From the NCBI GenBank assembly GCA_947497755.1, contig CANMHT010000002.1, positions 62,001-126,000 on the forward strand: a stretch of DNA of 64,000 nucleotides, read 5' to 3'. The position numbers and the translations under genes are program-made. Below the pieces are notes generated by a model. The model ran no database searches. It was not told where the DNA came from and saw nothing but the letters and a program-made list of their open reading frames with translations. Source of the DNA: an uncultured Polaribacter sp. GTDB lineage: Bacteria; Bacteroidota; Bacteroidia; Flavobacteriales; Flavobacteriaceae. Position 1 is the first letter of the stretch. Each line of letters starts with the position of its first letter. Positions 16,309 through 26,066 of this stretch are shown piece by piece.

Positions 16309-17361
16309 ATGAATTTTTCTAATCAATTAATATACTGGTATTTACAAAATAATAGAGAGCTTCCTTGGCGTAAAACCAAGAATCCATATTTTATTTGGCT
16401 TTCAGAAATCATGTTACAACAAACAAGAGTAAATCAAGGATTGTCTTACTATTTAACCTTTACAAAAGAGTTTCCAACTGTGTTTGATTTGGCAAATGCA
16501 AGTGAATCTAAAGTGTTAAAACTTTGGCAAGGATTGGGGTATTACTCTAGAGCTAGAAATCTGCATTTTTCAGCTAAGCAAGTAGTGAATGATTATCAAG
16601 GTGAATTTCCTTCTACCTATGACGAGATAAAAAAATTAAAAGGAGTTGGAGATTATACGGCTTCTGCAATTTCATCTATTTGTTTTAACGAACCACAAGC
16701 TGTAGTAGATGGAAACGTATACAGAGTTTTGTCTCGATATTTCGGAATTAAAACTCCAATTAATTCTACCAAAGGAATTAAAGAATTTAAAGAATTGGCT
16801 CAAACATTAATTGATGTTTCTCAACCAGGAACTTTTAATCAAGCAATTATGGATTTTGGAGCACTTCATTGTAAGCCTCAAAACCCTTTATGTGATACTT
16901 GTATATTTAACTCAAGCTGCATTGCGTTAAAAGAACAGTCAATAAAAGACTTGCCTGTAAAAGAAAAGAAGGTGAAAGTTAAAAAAAGATATTTTAATTA
17001 TTTGGTGTTGGTCTCTGAAGAAAATGAAACTGTAATGCTTGAAAGAACTGGGAAAGGTATTTGGCAAGGATTGTATGAGTTTCCTTTAATAGAAGCTACA
17101 AAAAGTATCAATTTAACAGAATTAAGATCGCATCCAGAGTTAATTAATTGGATGGAAACTGCTAAAGAAATTACTGTTTACAACGAAAAAGAAATAGTAC
17201 ATAAATTATCTCATCAACATTTATACACAACTTTTTGGATTGTAAAACCTACAAAAATAAAACCTCAAAAGATTAAATGGTCTCAAGTGCATCAGTTACC
17301 AGTACCCATATTGATTGCTAATTTTTTAAAGGAGTTCAATCCAATAAATGGATATTTTTAG
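16309..17361 (+). CDS. mutY: A/G-specific adenine DNA glycosylase
   Basis: Removes adenine mispaired with 8-oxoguanine. Catalytic E33 in WLSEIMLQQTRV, helix-hairpin-helix LKGVGDYTASA at 110-120, catalytic D134 in VVDGNVYRV, [4Fe-4S] ligands C188-x6-C195-x2-C198-x5-C204, and a C-terminal NUDIX-like domain (about 225-345) that reads 8-oxoG. 350 residues, normal length. Starts a run mutY-ssb-gldE-gldD seen widely in Flavobacteriaceae. Confidence 0.97.
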   Translation: MNFSNQLIYWYLQNNRELPWRKTKNPYFIWLSEIMLQQTRVNQGLSYYLTFTKEFPTVFDLANASESKVLKLWQGLGYYSRARNLHFSAKQVVNDYQGEFPSTYDEIKKLKGVGDYTASAISSICFNEPQAVVDGNVYRVLSRYFGIKTPINSTKGIKEFKELAQTLIDVSQPGTFNQAIMDFGALHCKPQNPLCDTCIFNSSCIALKEQSIKDLPVKEKKVKVKKRYFNYLVLVSEENETVMLERTGKGIWQGLYEFPLIEATKSINLTELRSHPELINWMETAKEITVYNEKEIVHKLSHQHLYTTFWIVKPTKIKPQKIKWSQVHQLPVPILIANFLKEFNPINGYF

Positions 17362-17369
17362 TACATTTG
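17362..17369 (+). promoter_or_regulatory. Probable -7 box of ssb
   Basis: TACATTTG matches TAnnTTTG, 22 bases before the ssb start, directly after the mutY stop. The -33 element is not clear. Confidence 0.5.
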
Positions 17370-17391
17370 ATAGAGTAAATCTAAAATTATT

Positions 17392-17811
17392 ATGGCTGGA
17401 ACATTAAATAAGGTGATGCTTATTGGGCATTTAGGAGACGAAGTGAAGATGCATTATTTTGATGGAGGAAATTCTATAGGAAGATTTCCAATTGCTACTA
17501 ATGAAACCTATACAAACAAACAAACTGGAGAACGAATTACCAATACTGAATGGCATAATATTGTTGTTAGAAATAAATTGGCAGAAATTTGTGAAAAGTA
17601 TTTATCCAAAGGAGATAAAATATATTGTGAAGGTAGATTAAAAACTCGTCAATGGGAACAAGATGGACAAAAGAGATACTCAACAGAAATACATGTGGTT
17701 GATATGACTTTTTTAACAACTAAAAAAGAAACAACCAAGCCGCAAGAAGCGCCATCTAACCCAACACCTACTTCTCAGCAAGCAGAAGAAAATGACGATT
17801 TACCATTTTAA
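17392..17811 (+). CDS. ssb: Single-stranded DNA-binding protein
   Basis: 139 residues: an OB fold (1-110) with NKVMLIGHLGDE, FPIATNETY, EWHNIVV and IYCEGRL, then a flexible Pro/Thr/Gln-rich linker and the acidic partner-binding tip DDLPF. Protects ssDNA and recruits repair and replication proteins. Own promoter box at 17362; gldE follows after 18 bases. Confidence 0.97.
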   Translation: MAGTLNKVMLIGHLGDEVKMHYFDGGNSIGRFPIATNETYTNKQTGERITNTEWHNIVVRNKLAEICEKYLSKGDKIYCEGRLKTRQWEQDGQKRYSTEIHVVDMTFLTTKKETTKPQEAPSNPTPTSQQAEENDDLPF

Positions 17812-17829
17812 AAACTAAACAAATAAAAT

Positions 17830-19173
17830 TTGGACCCAGAACCCATAAGCACTTTTATATTTCTTGCATTTCCGTTTGATTTGCTAATGACCATCAACAG
17901 TATAACTCTAGTTGTTTTATTAATATGCTCTGCCTTAATTTCTGGAACTGAAGTAGCTTTCTTTTCTCTTTCTCAAACACAGTTGGACGAGCAAGCAGAA
18001 AAAACAAAAGGAAATAGTTTGGTGGTTAAACTATTAGAAAATCCAAAGAAATTACTAGCAACAATTTTAATTACTAATAACTTTATCAATATTTTAATTG
18101 TATTGCTTTTTGCTTCAATTGGAGAGGTGTTATTTGAAGGGAAAGATTTTTCTATTGACTGGGGATTTATTTCGTTACCAACGTCTATTATTAAGTTTAC
18201 CTTAGAGGTAGTATTGGTTACTTTTTTAATACTTCTTTTTGGAGAAGTGTTGCCTAAAGTTTATGCTACTAGAAATGCCTTGCAATTTTCTAAATTTATG
18301 GCTAAGCCAGTTTACTTTTTAAATTCATTATTAACCTTGTTTAGTTGGCCTTTAATAAGTCTAACAAAAACAGTAGAAAAACGACTTGGAGGAAAAAATT
18401 CTAATTTTTCTGTAGAAAAACTATCGCAAGCATTAGAATTAACTTCAGATGATAATACTTCTAAAGAAGAAAAGAAAATTTTAGAAGGGATTGTCACTTT
18501 CGGAAATACAGAAACGGTTCAGATTATGAAACCAAGAATCGATATTTTTGCTATTTCTGATGATGAATCGTATAAAGATGTATTGGCAAAAATTTTAAAA
18601 AATGGCTATTCTCGAAACCCAGTATATCACGAGTCAATAGATAATATTATTGGCGTATTGTATGCTAAGGATTTATTGGCTCATTTAGACAAAACAAAAT
18701 TTAAATGGCAAGATTTACTTAGAGAACCATTTTTTGTGCCAGAAAACAAAAAGTTAGACGATTTATTAAGTGCTTTTCAAGAGAAGAAAAACCATTTGGC
18801 AATTGTTGTAGATGAATATGGAGGAACAAGTGGAATTGTAACCTTAGAAGATGTTATTGAAGAGATTGTTGGAGATATCAATGATGAGTTTGATGATGAA
18901 GATTTATCATATTCTAAAATAGATGATAATAATTATGTTTTTGAAGGGAAGACAACGATCAAAGATTTTTGTAAAGTATTACAGGTAGAAGATGAGGACT
19001 TATTTGAAGAAGAAAAAGGAGAATCTGAAACACTGGCTGGTTTTATTTTAGAAGTGTCAGGTAAGTTTCCTAAAAAAGATGAGAAAATAAATTTCCATAG
19101 TTATACGTTTACTGTAGAAGCCTTAGATAGAAAACGTATAAAACAAGTTAAAGTTACCAAGCAAAATGCGTAA
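17830..19173 (+). CDS. gldE: Gliding motility protein GldE (CorC/HlyC family)
   Basis: 447 residues: DUF21 transmembrane part (about 20-195, three to four helices, SALISGTEVAFFSLS), two CBS domains (about 210-330) and a CorC/HlyC C-terminal domain (340-440, GGTSGIVTLEDVIEEIVGDI). In flavobacteria the member of this family beside gldD is GldE, a cytoplasmic-membrane protein needed for or assisting gliding. TTG 17830 is used as start; the next in-frame ATG (17887) would remove the N-terminal leader but keep all membrane helices. Overlaps gldD by 8 bases. Confidence 0.9.
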   Translation: MDPEPISTFIFLAFPFDLLMTINSITLVVLLICSALISGTEVAFFSLSQTQLDEQAEKTKGNSLVVKLLENPKKLLATILITNNFINILIVLLFASIGEVLFEGKDFSIDWGFISLPTSIIKFTLEVVLVTFLILLFGEVLPKVYATRNALQFSKFMAKPVYFLNSLLTLFSWPLISLTKTVEKRLGGKNSNFSVEKLSQALELTSDDNTSKEEKKILEGIVTFGNTETVQIMKPRIDIFAISDDESYKDVLAKILKNGYSRNPVYHESIDNIIGVLYAKDLLAHLDKTKFKWQDLLREPFFVPENKKLDDLLSAFQEKKNHLAIVVDEYGGTSGIVTLEDVIEEIVGDINDEFDDEDLSYSKIDDNNYVFEGKTTIKDFCKVLQVEDEDLFEEEKGESETLAGFILEVSGKFPKKDEKINFHSYTFTVEALDRKRIKQVKVTKQNA

Positions 19174-19720
19174 AATTTTAGTACTGCTAATAGTTGTTTT
19201 TACTTTAGCATCATGCGGAGAAGATATATTGCCAAAGCCTAAAGGGTATTTAAGTTTAACTTATCCAGATAATAGCTATAAAAGTTTGTCATTAGAAAGA
19301 CCTTATTCATTTAAAGTTTCTGAATTTTCTGTGCTTGAAGATGAAAAAAAGAATTGGTTAAAAATTAAATATCCAAAATTGAAAGCTTCTATAGATATCA
19401 CATATAGATCAGTAGATGGGAATTTAAAAGAGTTGCTAACCGAATCGGAAAAGTTAGTATATAAACATGCAGTAAAAGCAGAAGAAATACTTGCTAAAAA
19501 TTTCGAAAATTTTGAAAAAAGAGTTTTTGGTAGCATGCAAGAAATCTCTGGAAATGCAGCTTCTCAAATTCAGTTTCAATTAACAGATAGTACTCATAAC
19601 TTTATTAAAGGTGCATTGTTCTTTTATACAAAACCTAATTATGATTCTATTCTACCTGCAGTAGATTATATCAAAAAGGATATAATACAGTTGATAGAAA
19701 CTCTTGAGTGGAAAAAATAA
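19166..19720 (+). CDS. gldD: Gliding motility lipoprotein GldD
   Basis: 184 residues with lipoprotein signal TLASC (C17) and the GldD start of the mature protein, KPKGYLSLTYP. The rest is a soluble periplasmic/outer-membrane-facing domain (ALFFYTKPNYDSILPAVDYI). GldD is an essential gliding/type IX secretion lipoprotein of unknown biochemistry. Overlap with gldE implies translational coupling. Confidence 0.93.
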   Translation: MRKILVLLIVVFTLASCGEDILPKPKGYLSLTYPDNSYKSLSLERPYSFKVSEFSVLEDEKKNWLKIKYPKLKASIDITYRSVDGNLKELLTESEKLVYKHAVKAEEILAKNFENFEKRVFGSMQEISGNAASQIQFQLTDSTHNFIKGALFFYTKPNYDSILPAVDYIKKDIIQLIETLEWKK

Positions 19721-19882
19721 TCTTACAGGTAGAAATAACCGCCAAAATAAACAGGTAAAAACACCCAATTTTAAGTCAATACTTGTTTAAAAAAAACGAA
19801 TGTTATACTATTGTTTGCTGAAAGTAAATAGCTACTGTAATTATTTTTGATATACAAAAACACACTTTTTTATTTCAACATG

Positions 19883-19918
19883 CCAGTTGACTTATGTTTT
19901 ACGCGTAAAGTTAACTGG
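19883..19918. terminator. Hairpin between gldD and ctaA
   Basis: CCAGTTGACTT pairs with AAGTTAACTGG with one mismatch, followed by TTTTTATTTT on the plus strand. It sits between the convergent gldD and ctaA; the 160 bases after gldD before it hold nothing I recognise apart from a weak ACAGG motif at 19751. Confidence 0.7.
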
Positions 19919-19921
19919 TTT

Positions 19922-20947
19922 TTATTTTAAGGTAGCAGCTTTTCTACTTTGTAACCATAAATAAAATTGTAATCCAAATAAAATAGCTCCAGCTAATAAA
20001 TGTATAGCTTGAGTTCCCATCGGAATTTCTGCATAGTACATTAGCATTCCAGTAATGGTTTCTAAAAAGATTAAAAAGACAACCCAATTCACAAGTTTAT
20101 AACCTAGGTTTTTATATTGGTTAATGTAAAATAGCCATAGATTTACTAATACAATAGCAATAGTAAATGACCTGTGAAAATAGAATTTAAAATTAGGGTC
20201 TAACAAGCTTAGTTTTTTATTGTCAAAACCAAATAGTTTTACTTGTTCATCAATAAATTGTCTAACCTGTGTTCCCATGGCAATTTGTATCAAGCTAAAA
20301 ATAGCTGATACAATTAGCAACTTACTAAATAGCCCGTGATATGGCTTTACTTGCTGTTTTTCTGAGGTTATAAATGTTAATCTTAATAATAGGGCGATAA
20401 TAAGTAAGCCTCCAACCATATGTATGGTAATAATGGTTGGTTTTAAATGTGTGTCAACAACAACTTTTCCTAACCAAGCTTCTACTAGCATTAAGAAAAA
20501 TGCTAAAAATGCTAGAATTGTTATTTCTTTTCGTTCTTTCCAGAATTTGGCAGCAGAAACAATTAGAAATAAAAAGAAAATACCAGCTACAGCAGAAGAT
20601 AAGCGATTAATATACTCTGTCCAAGTATGGTATTTGTTAAACTTAGCATAGCTGTGTTTGGTATATTTTTTCCAATTTTTCGGAGAGAAAGTTAGGTAGG
20701 TCTTTACATCTTTTTGTGCAACATATAAGGCTTGATCTTTAATAATAATCATGCCTTTTTTATAATCTGTATTTGGTTGCCAAGTAATTTGTTCTTCAGA
20801 AGTAGGTGGAATCAAATACCCAAAACATTTTGGCCAATCAGGACAACCCATTCCAGAACCTGTCATTCTTACTACAGAGCCTGCTAAGAAAATTACATAT
20901 ACAGAAATAAGCGAAAGCTTAACAAAAAAAGGAAGACGTTTTTTCAC
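19922..20947 (-). CDS. ctaA: Heme A synthase (COX15/CtaA)
   Basis: Converts heme O to heme A for cytochrome c oxidase in the inner membrane. 341 residues, eight hydrophobic segments; N-terminal GSVVRMTGSGMGCPDWPKC with the C35/C41 pair, and heme-ligand histidines in WTEYINRLSS (preceding H), THLKPTIITIHMVGG, FHRSFT and AIHLLAG. A loop insertion of about 50 residues after helix 1 (WQPNTDYKKGM) is typical of Bacteroidota members. Twelve bases downstream of the HMA lipoprotein gene in the same direction, a sensible pairing with copper enzyme assembly. Confidence 0.95.
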   Translation of the reverse strand: MKKRLPFFVKLSLISVYVIFLAGSVVRMTGSGMGCPDWPKCFGYLIPPTSEEQITWQPNTDYKKGMIIIKDQALYVAQKDVKTYLTFSPKNWKKYTKHSYAKFNKYHTWTEYINRLSSAVAGIFFLFLIVSAAKFWKERKEITILAFLAFFLMLVEAWLGKVVVDTHLKPTIITIHMVGGLLIIALLLRLTFITSEKQQVKPYHGLFSKLLIVSAIFSLIQIAMGTQVRQFIDEQVKLFGFDNKKLSLLDPNFKFYFHRSFTIAIVLVNLWLFYINQYKNLGYKLVNWVVFLIFLETITGMLMYYAEIPMGTQAIHLLAGAILFGLQFYLWLQSRKAATLK

Positions 20948-20959
20948 CTAAAATTTAAA

Positions 20960-21337
20960 TTACTTTGTTGCTTCTTCAAAGTTAGCAACGCTTTTTGCAT
21001 TTTTGGTTTTATACATACCGCCACCTGTAATTCCATCAACAAAAGTGGTGATGTCTTCTTTAGAAATAGCGTTGGCATTGTATTCTACTAAAGCAATACT
21101 GTCTTTAAAAATAACTTTTGCAGAGTTAATTCCAGCTTTCTTAGAAAGTTTTGATTGAATTGTTTTTGCACATCCAATTTCACAAGTCATACCAGAAATG
21201 TTAAAAGCTACTTTTTGTGGATTTTGAGCAATTACTTCTTCTTTAACTTCTGTTTTTGTTTTTTTTGCTTCTGTTTTACAAGCTGTCATTGTAAGAGTTG
21301 CAATACATACAATGGCAAATACTTTAAGAAATTTCAT
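20960..21337 (-). CDS. Exported heavy-metal-associated (HMA) domain lipoprotein
   Basis: 125 residues: signal with lipobox-like MTAC (C20), a Lys/Glu/Thr-rich spacer, then a ferredoxin-like HMA domain (about 42-108, ISGMTCEIGCAKTI, GINSAKVIFKDSIALVEYN). Likely a periplasm-exposed copper-binding protein. The metal motif is C52-x3-C56, one residue longer than the usual C-x2-C. It precedes ctaA by 12 bases; a function in copper supply to cytochrome oxidase is inferred. Confidence 0.85.
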   Translation of the reverse strand: MKFLKVFAIVCIATLTMTACKTEAKKTKTEVKEEVIAQNPQKVAFNISGMTCEIGCAKTIQSKLSKKAGINSAKVIFKDSIALVEYNANAISKEDITTFVDGITGGGMYKTKNAKSVANFEEATK

Positions 21338-21525
21338 CTGTTTAAGATTTTAATATTCACAAGGAAATTGTGTTTTTTAACCTTGAGAATAGAGGTTTAT
21401 TTATTAAAAACATCTCATAGATTTCTACGATAAGTTTTGATTATCAAATGATGGTACAAATTTATCAATTAATTGTGTTATATCGTCTAAATTAAACGAC
21501 TTTTGTGAATAATAATTTATGAAAA

Positions 21526-22398
21526 ATGAGACCAGACAATCAAAAATGGATTTTCTTAATACTACTTTCTTTCGTTTGGGGTAGTTCATTTATTTTGATG
21601 AAAAAAGCTTTGATAGGTTTAACTCCTATTCAGTTAGGTGCTTTAAGAATTTTAATTGCAGGAGGTTTTTTGTTGTTGATTGGTTTTAAAAGTCTGCAAG
21701 AAATTAAGAAAAAGCATTGGAAACATATTGTTTCTACAGCTCTTTTAGGTACTTTTTTTCCTGTGTTTTTGTTTGCTTATGCAGTGAAAGGAATAGATAG
21801 TTCTATTGTTTCTATTTTAAACTCATTAACGCCTTTTAATACCTTGTTAATTGGCTTTTTTGTATATGGATTTGCTTTTAAAAGAAAACAGTTGTTAGGA
21901 ATACTTATTGGATTGATTGGAACAATTATTTTAATTTTAAAAGGAGCAGATTTAAACCCTAATCAAAATTATTGGTTTTCAATTTTAATTGTTGTTGCTT
22001 CAATTGGGTATGCTTTTAACGTAAACATTGTCAAAAAACATTTGCATGATATTAGTGCGTTAAGTATTGTGGCAGGGAATTTTTTGCTGTTAATAATTCC
22101 TGCTTTAATAGTGTTAGTTTCTACAGGTTTCTTTGTTGATTTTGAGTGGACGGAGTCAAGAGCTAGCTCTTTAGGATACATTAGTCTTTTGGCTATTTTT
22201 GGAACAGGAATAGCTAAAGTTTTTTATAATAAAATGGTGCATTTATCTACACCAATATTTGCATCTTCTGTAACCTATTTAATTCCTATTGTTGCTATTT
22301 TTTGGGGTGTATTGGATGATGAACAATTAAGTTTAACACAGTTGTTTGCTGGAGCAGTAATTTTATTAGGTGTTTATTTAGTAAATAAGAATAAATAA
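21526..22398 (+). CDS. EamA-family (DMT) transporter
   Basis: 290 residues, ten predicted transmembrane helices in two EamA halves: FVWGSSFILMKKAL and PIQLGALRILIAGGFLLLIG in the first, IASS/YLIPIVAIFWGVL and FAGAVILLGVYLVNK in the second. Such proteins export metabolites or amino acids; substrate cannot be told. Single-gene unit closed by a terminator. Confidence 0.9.
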   Translation: MRPDNQKWIFLILLSFVWGSSFILMKKALIGLTPIQLGALRILIAGGFLLLIGFKSLQEIKKKHWKHIVSTALLGTFFPVFLFAYAVKGIDSSIVSILNSLTPFNTLLIGFFVYGFAFKRKQLLGILIGLIGTIILILKGADLNPNQNYWFSILIVVASIGYAFNVNIVKKHLHDISALSIVAGNFLLLIIPALIVLVSTGFFVDFEWTESRASSLGYISLLAIFGTGIAKVFYNKMVHLSTPIFASSVTYLIPIVAIFWGVLDDEQLSLTQLFAGAVILLGVYLVNKNK

Positions 22399-22427
22399 AA
22401 AACCGCAATTTAAAATTGCGGTTTTTT
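22397..22427. terminator. Bidirectional terminator
   Basis: AAAAAACCGCAATT and AATTGCGGTTTTTT pair perfectly around TAAA. Lies between the convergent EamA gene and the M16 peptidase gene. Confidence 0.9.
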
Positions 22428-22450
22428 ATTGTGATTAAGTGATTTTCAAT

Positions 22451-24496
22451 CTATTTAAAGTCAGCATCACTAACTCCTTCATTGATCTTAATTTCTTTAA
22501 CAACAAATTCCATGCTCATTGGTCCCATTTTCATGGCCATTTTATGAGGAAACTTTACGCCATTTACTTCTTTGTAATCTGAGTAGTTAATTGGGTTTTT
22601 AACCTCTTTACCACCTGCATTAGCAGTAGTAACTTCTTTTACTTTTAAACCAGATTTTACATCGTAAAAAACTTCGGTTTTTCCGCTAATAATTACATAA
22701 GCAGGCTTTCCATCTAAATTTGCGATTCTGTCTAGTTTTCCAGATTTATACATGTCATCTTTAAAGATCTTAGAATTCTTTTTCGTTTCTTCTAATTGAT
22801 TTCCAGTTAACTCAGTTCTTCTTCCTTGAACTTCTGCATATCCTTTTTCTCCATTAAATACTTGTTTTGAGAATACTTGTCCCATTCCAGAAACCACTGC
22901 TGATGATTTGTTAGGAGCTGCCATTTTTGTAGTTAAGTTGATAGACATTCCTTGAACTGTAGCATCAGAAGAGCTGATGATAGATGTAATGGCATTTGCT
23001 TTGTCTCTACCTCCAATGGCTTTAAAATAGTTGTCAACTACTTGTGTAGCAGTTAATCCTGCTGGAATTGGCATGTCCATTTTTGGCTTAGAGGTAACCT
23101 TAGCATTTTTGTCGTAATAAGTGATTTTGTACTTTAATTTTTCTAAATTCTTTAATACATCAACACCTTTACCTGTAATTACAATTCTAGCTTGGTCACC
23201 TTTAAAATACTTGTGAGCTGCATTTTGAATATCTTCAATAGTAACAGCATTTAAGTTTTTTAAGTAGTTTTTATAAAAGTCTTTGTCTAAACCTAATCTT
23301 TCAATATTTAATGCGTAATTAGCAATGGTAGAAGGTCTTTCTAAAGCTCTAACGAAGCTACCTGTATAGCTTGCTTTTGCAGTTTTTAATTCATCTGCAG
23401 TTACTGGCTGAAATCTTATAGTGTTAATTTCTTTCATCATTTCAACTACGGCACTATCAGTAACAGTATTTCTTACAGCTGCTGTAGCTCTAAAACGTGT
23501 ATCGTATCTGCTGTTTCCAATTCCAGAGTAAGAACCATAAGTATACCCTTTGTCTTCTCTTAAGTTTTTGTATAAACGAGCAGTACCACCTCCTCCAAGA
23601 ATATAATTAGCTAATAAAGCACTAAAATAATCTTTGTCGTTTAGGTTTAGTTTTACAGTATTAATGACAGAAATTTCAGACTGTACTGCATTAGGCATGT
23701 CGATAAAATTAATTGCAGCATGCTCTAAGTTTTTTACTACTGGTATATTTGCAGCAGGAATTTCACCCTTTTTCCAATCACCAAATAATGATTTAACTTT
23801 TTTCTTAATCTTTTTATACTTTACATCTCCAATAATTACTAAATAAGCGTTGTTTGGTTTAAAATATGTGTTGTATAAATTTTTAACATCTTGCAATTTT
23901 ACATTTTTAAGAGTCTCTTCAGTTGTAAATTCACCAAATGGATGGTTATTTCCGTAACTTAAAGCAGTTTCAACCTGACGAGCAATTGAAGTCACACTTT
24001 TTTGAGAGTTCTTAATTCCTGTTACAGCTTGCTTCATTTGTTTGTCAAATTCTTCTTGTGTAAAAACAGGATTAAAAGCAGCGTCTGCCATTAATTCTAA
24101 AACTCTAGGGAAATATTTGCTAAGCGAGTTTGCATTAGCATTTGAGTTTCCAAAAGAAATACTAGCTCCTAAATAATCAACTTCTTTATCAAAGTCTTCT
24201 TTGCTAATATTGGTACTTCCAGTTCCTAGCATTCCGCCAACAAAAGACTCAACTCCTTTTTTGTTTCCGTAAGAAACAGGAGGATTGTCTATTAATAAAG
24301 TGGCAGATACGGTAGGTAATTTATGATTTTCAACCACCATTACTCGTAATCCATTTTTTAAAGTAAAAGACTTAGGAGTTTTTAGGTTAATTGTAGGTGC
24401 AGGACCTGGTTTAGGTTGTTTAGATCGATCTATTTGTGCTGTTGCTGCTAATGAAATAAAGAAAACAGCAAGTATAGAAAATATATGTTTTTTCAT
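22451..24496 (-). CDS. M16-family protein, non-catalytic subunit with extra C-terminal domain
   Basis: 681 residues with signal peptide (to about 20, AATAQ). Two M16 half-domains (about 30-250 and 250-455) lacking HxxEH; the corresponding site reads NKKGVESFVGGML. It keeps the glycine-rich loop and R/Y of the second subunit (GGGGTARLYKNLREDKGYTYG). Residues about 475-681 form a separate beta-rich domain (DNYFKAIGGRDKANAI...) like outer-membrane lipoprotein-sorting domains. Works with the active subunit encoded 18 bases upstream; together probably a periplasmic metallopeptidase for peptides or misfolded proteins. Confidence 0.9.
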   Translation of the reverse strand: MKKHIFSILAVFFISLAATAQIDRSKQPKPGPAPTINLKTPKSFTLKNGLRVMVVENHKLPTVSATLLIDNPPVSYGNKKGVESFVGGMLGTGSTNISKEDFDKEVDYLGASISFGNSNANANSLSKYFPRVLELMADAAFNPVFTQEEFDKQMKQAVTGIKNSQKSVTSIARQVETALSYGNNHPFGEFTTEETLKNVKLQDVKNLYNTYFKPNNAYLVIIGDVKYKKIKKKVKSLFGDWKKGEIPAANIPVVKNLEHAAINFIDMPNAVQSEISVINTVKLNLNDKDYFSALLANYILGGGGTARLYKNLREDKGYTYGSYSGIGNSRYDTRFRATAAVRNTVTDSAVVEMMKEINTIRFQPVTADELKTAKASYTGSFVRALERPSTIANYALNIERLGLDKDFYKNYLKNLNAVTIEDIQNAAHKYFKGDQARIVITGKGVDVLKNLEKLKYKITYYDKNAKVTSKPKMDMPIPAGLTATQVVDNYFKAIGGRDKANAITSIISSSDATVQGMSINLTTKMAAPNKSSAVVSGMGQVFSKQVFNGEKGYAEVQGRRTELTGNQLEETKKNSKIFKDDMYKSGKLDRIANLDGKPAYVIISGKTEVFYDVKSGLKVKEVTTANAGGKEVKNPINYSDYKEVNGVKFPHKMAMKMGPMSMEFVVKEIKINEGVSDADFK

Positions 24497-24514
24497 GATA
24501 AGTTTTTTTCTGTA

Positions 24515-25840
24515 TTATTTTTTCTTTTGAGATTCTGGTAAATATTCAATAATAACTCTTCGGTTTTTATTTAAATATTTTTTAGCAGCAGCTCTAATTT
24601 CTTCTTTAGTAATAGAGTTGATAATTTCTAATTCTTTATTGATACGATTGGTGTCTCCAACCAGCATATAATTTCTTGCTAAAGAGTTTGCAATTCCTTC
24701 TACACCTGAGTTGGCGTTTACGAAATTGTTTTCAAAAATGTTTCTTACTTTTTGTAAGTCTTCATCAGAAATCAATTCAGTTTGCATTTTTAAGATTTCT
24801 TCATCCATGCTTTTTTGTAAAACATCTAAAGAAGTTTTTCCAACTGGCATAGCTCCAATAAGATACACACTATAGTCTTCTAAAGGTCTAGCAAAAGAGA
24901 AAACACTTAAAGCTTCTTTTTTTGTGTCAACCATTTTTTTATGTAATCTAGAACTTTTTCCGTTGCTTAAAATTGTAGAGATAACATCTAATACTTTAGC
25001 ATCTCTTTCTTTCATTGAAGGTGTTTTATAGGTTAAAGCCAATGCAGGTAATTGGATATTAGCATCATATTCTTTAACTCTTTTTTCTTGTGTTCTTTCT
25101 GGCTCAGTAATTTTAACTCTTTTTGGAGCTGTTCTAGCCGGAATTGATTCAAAGTATTCTTTAATCCATTTTTTAGTTTCAGCTTTTTTCAAGTCACCAG
25201 CTACTACAAGTACAGCATTGTTTGGCATGTACCATTTTTTGTAAAAAGCTTGGAATTCAGATAATTTTGCTGCATCTAAATCTTTGATATATCCAATCAT
25301 TGGTCTACCATAATTATGCTTGTCAAAAATATGGTTGTATACATCCCCATAAATGATTTTTCCATAAGGAGCGTTGTCCATACGCATTCTCTTTTCTTCT
25401 TTTACAACTTCATTCTGTGTATCAACAGCTTTTTGATCGATAATTGGATGTAACAATCTTTCAGATTCCATCCATAATCCTAATTTTAAGTTGTTAGAAG
25501 GGAAAGTTTCGTAGTAATAAGTTCTATCCCAGTTTGTATTTGCATTTCCTGATCCTCCGTTAGAAGAAACGATTTCACTCCATTCTCCACGTCCAATATT
25601 TTTTGTTCCTGTAAATAGTAAATGCTCGTAGAAATGCGCCATTCCTGTTTTACCATCTGTTTCATCTTTTGCTCCTACATGATACATTACAGCTACAGTA
25701 ACTACAGGAGCAGTATTGTCTTGATGTAAAATCACATGCATTCCATTTTTTAAGGTATACTCTTCAAATTCAACTTTTTGAGCTTGTATATTTGCAAAGG
25801 CAAGTAAAGACAAACTTAAAGTTAGGATACTTTTTTTCAT
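24515..25840 (-). CDS. M16-family zinc metallopeptidase, catalytic subunit
   Basis: 441 residues with signal peptide (to about 20). Zinc motif H69-F-Y-E72-H73 in GMAHFYEHLLFTGTKN, downstream glutamate in NEVVKEEKRMR, and second half-domain with SILSNGKSSRLHKKMV. First gene of a two-gene operon with the inactive subunit, the usual heterodimer arrangement of bacterial M16B peptidases. Confidence 0.95.
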   Translation of the reverse strand: MKKSILTLSLSLLAFANIQAQKVEFEEYTLKNGMHVILHQDNTAPVVTVAVMYHVGAKDETDGKTGMAHFYEHLLFTGTKNIGRGEWSEIVSSNGGSGNANTNWDRTYYYETFPSNNLKLGLWMESERLLHPIIDQKAVDTQNEVVKEEKRMRMDNAPYGKIIYGDVYNHIFDKHNYGRPMIGYIKDLDAAKLSEFQAFYKKWYMPNNAVLVVAGDLKKAETKKWIKEYFESIPARTAPKRVKITEPERTQEKRVKEYDANIQLPALALTYKTPSMKERDAKVLDVISTILSNGKSSRLHKKMVDTKKEALSVFSFARPLEDYSVYLIGAMPVGKTSLDVLQKSMDEEILKMQTELISDEDLQKVRNIFENNFVNANSGVEGIANSLARNYMLVGDTNRINKELEIINSITKEEIRAAAKKYLNKNRRVIIEYLPESQKKK

Positions 25841-25977
25841 TGAGTTTTTATTTAGTAATTAATATTATCATAGATGTTTGACGTTATAAAACCTATAGTG
25901 TTACATCTATTTCGCAATTTGTTGTATAGATTTTTCAAGCCATAAAAATACGAATAAAAATCATACTGTAGTTGCTA

Positions 25978-26008
25978 TTGGTATTTTGTAAATAAAAGCG
26001 TATATTTG
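25978..26008 (+). promoter_or_regulatory. Promoter of rplU-rpmA
   Basis: TTG 25978-25980, 20 bases, TATATTTG 26001-26008 followed by CACCC. The leader is about 50 bases and could form only a weak CACC/GGTG hairpin. Confidence 0.7.
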
Positions 26009-26066
26009 CACCCGCATTTTCATTAAGAAGGTGTAAATTAAAGTATAAATACGCAAAACAAATAGT

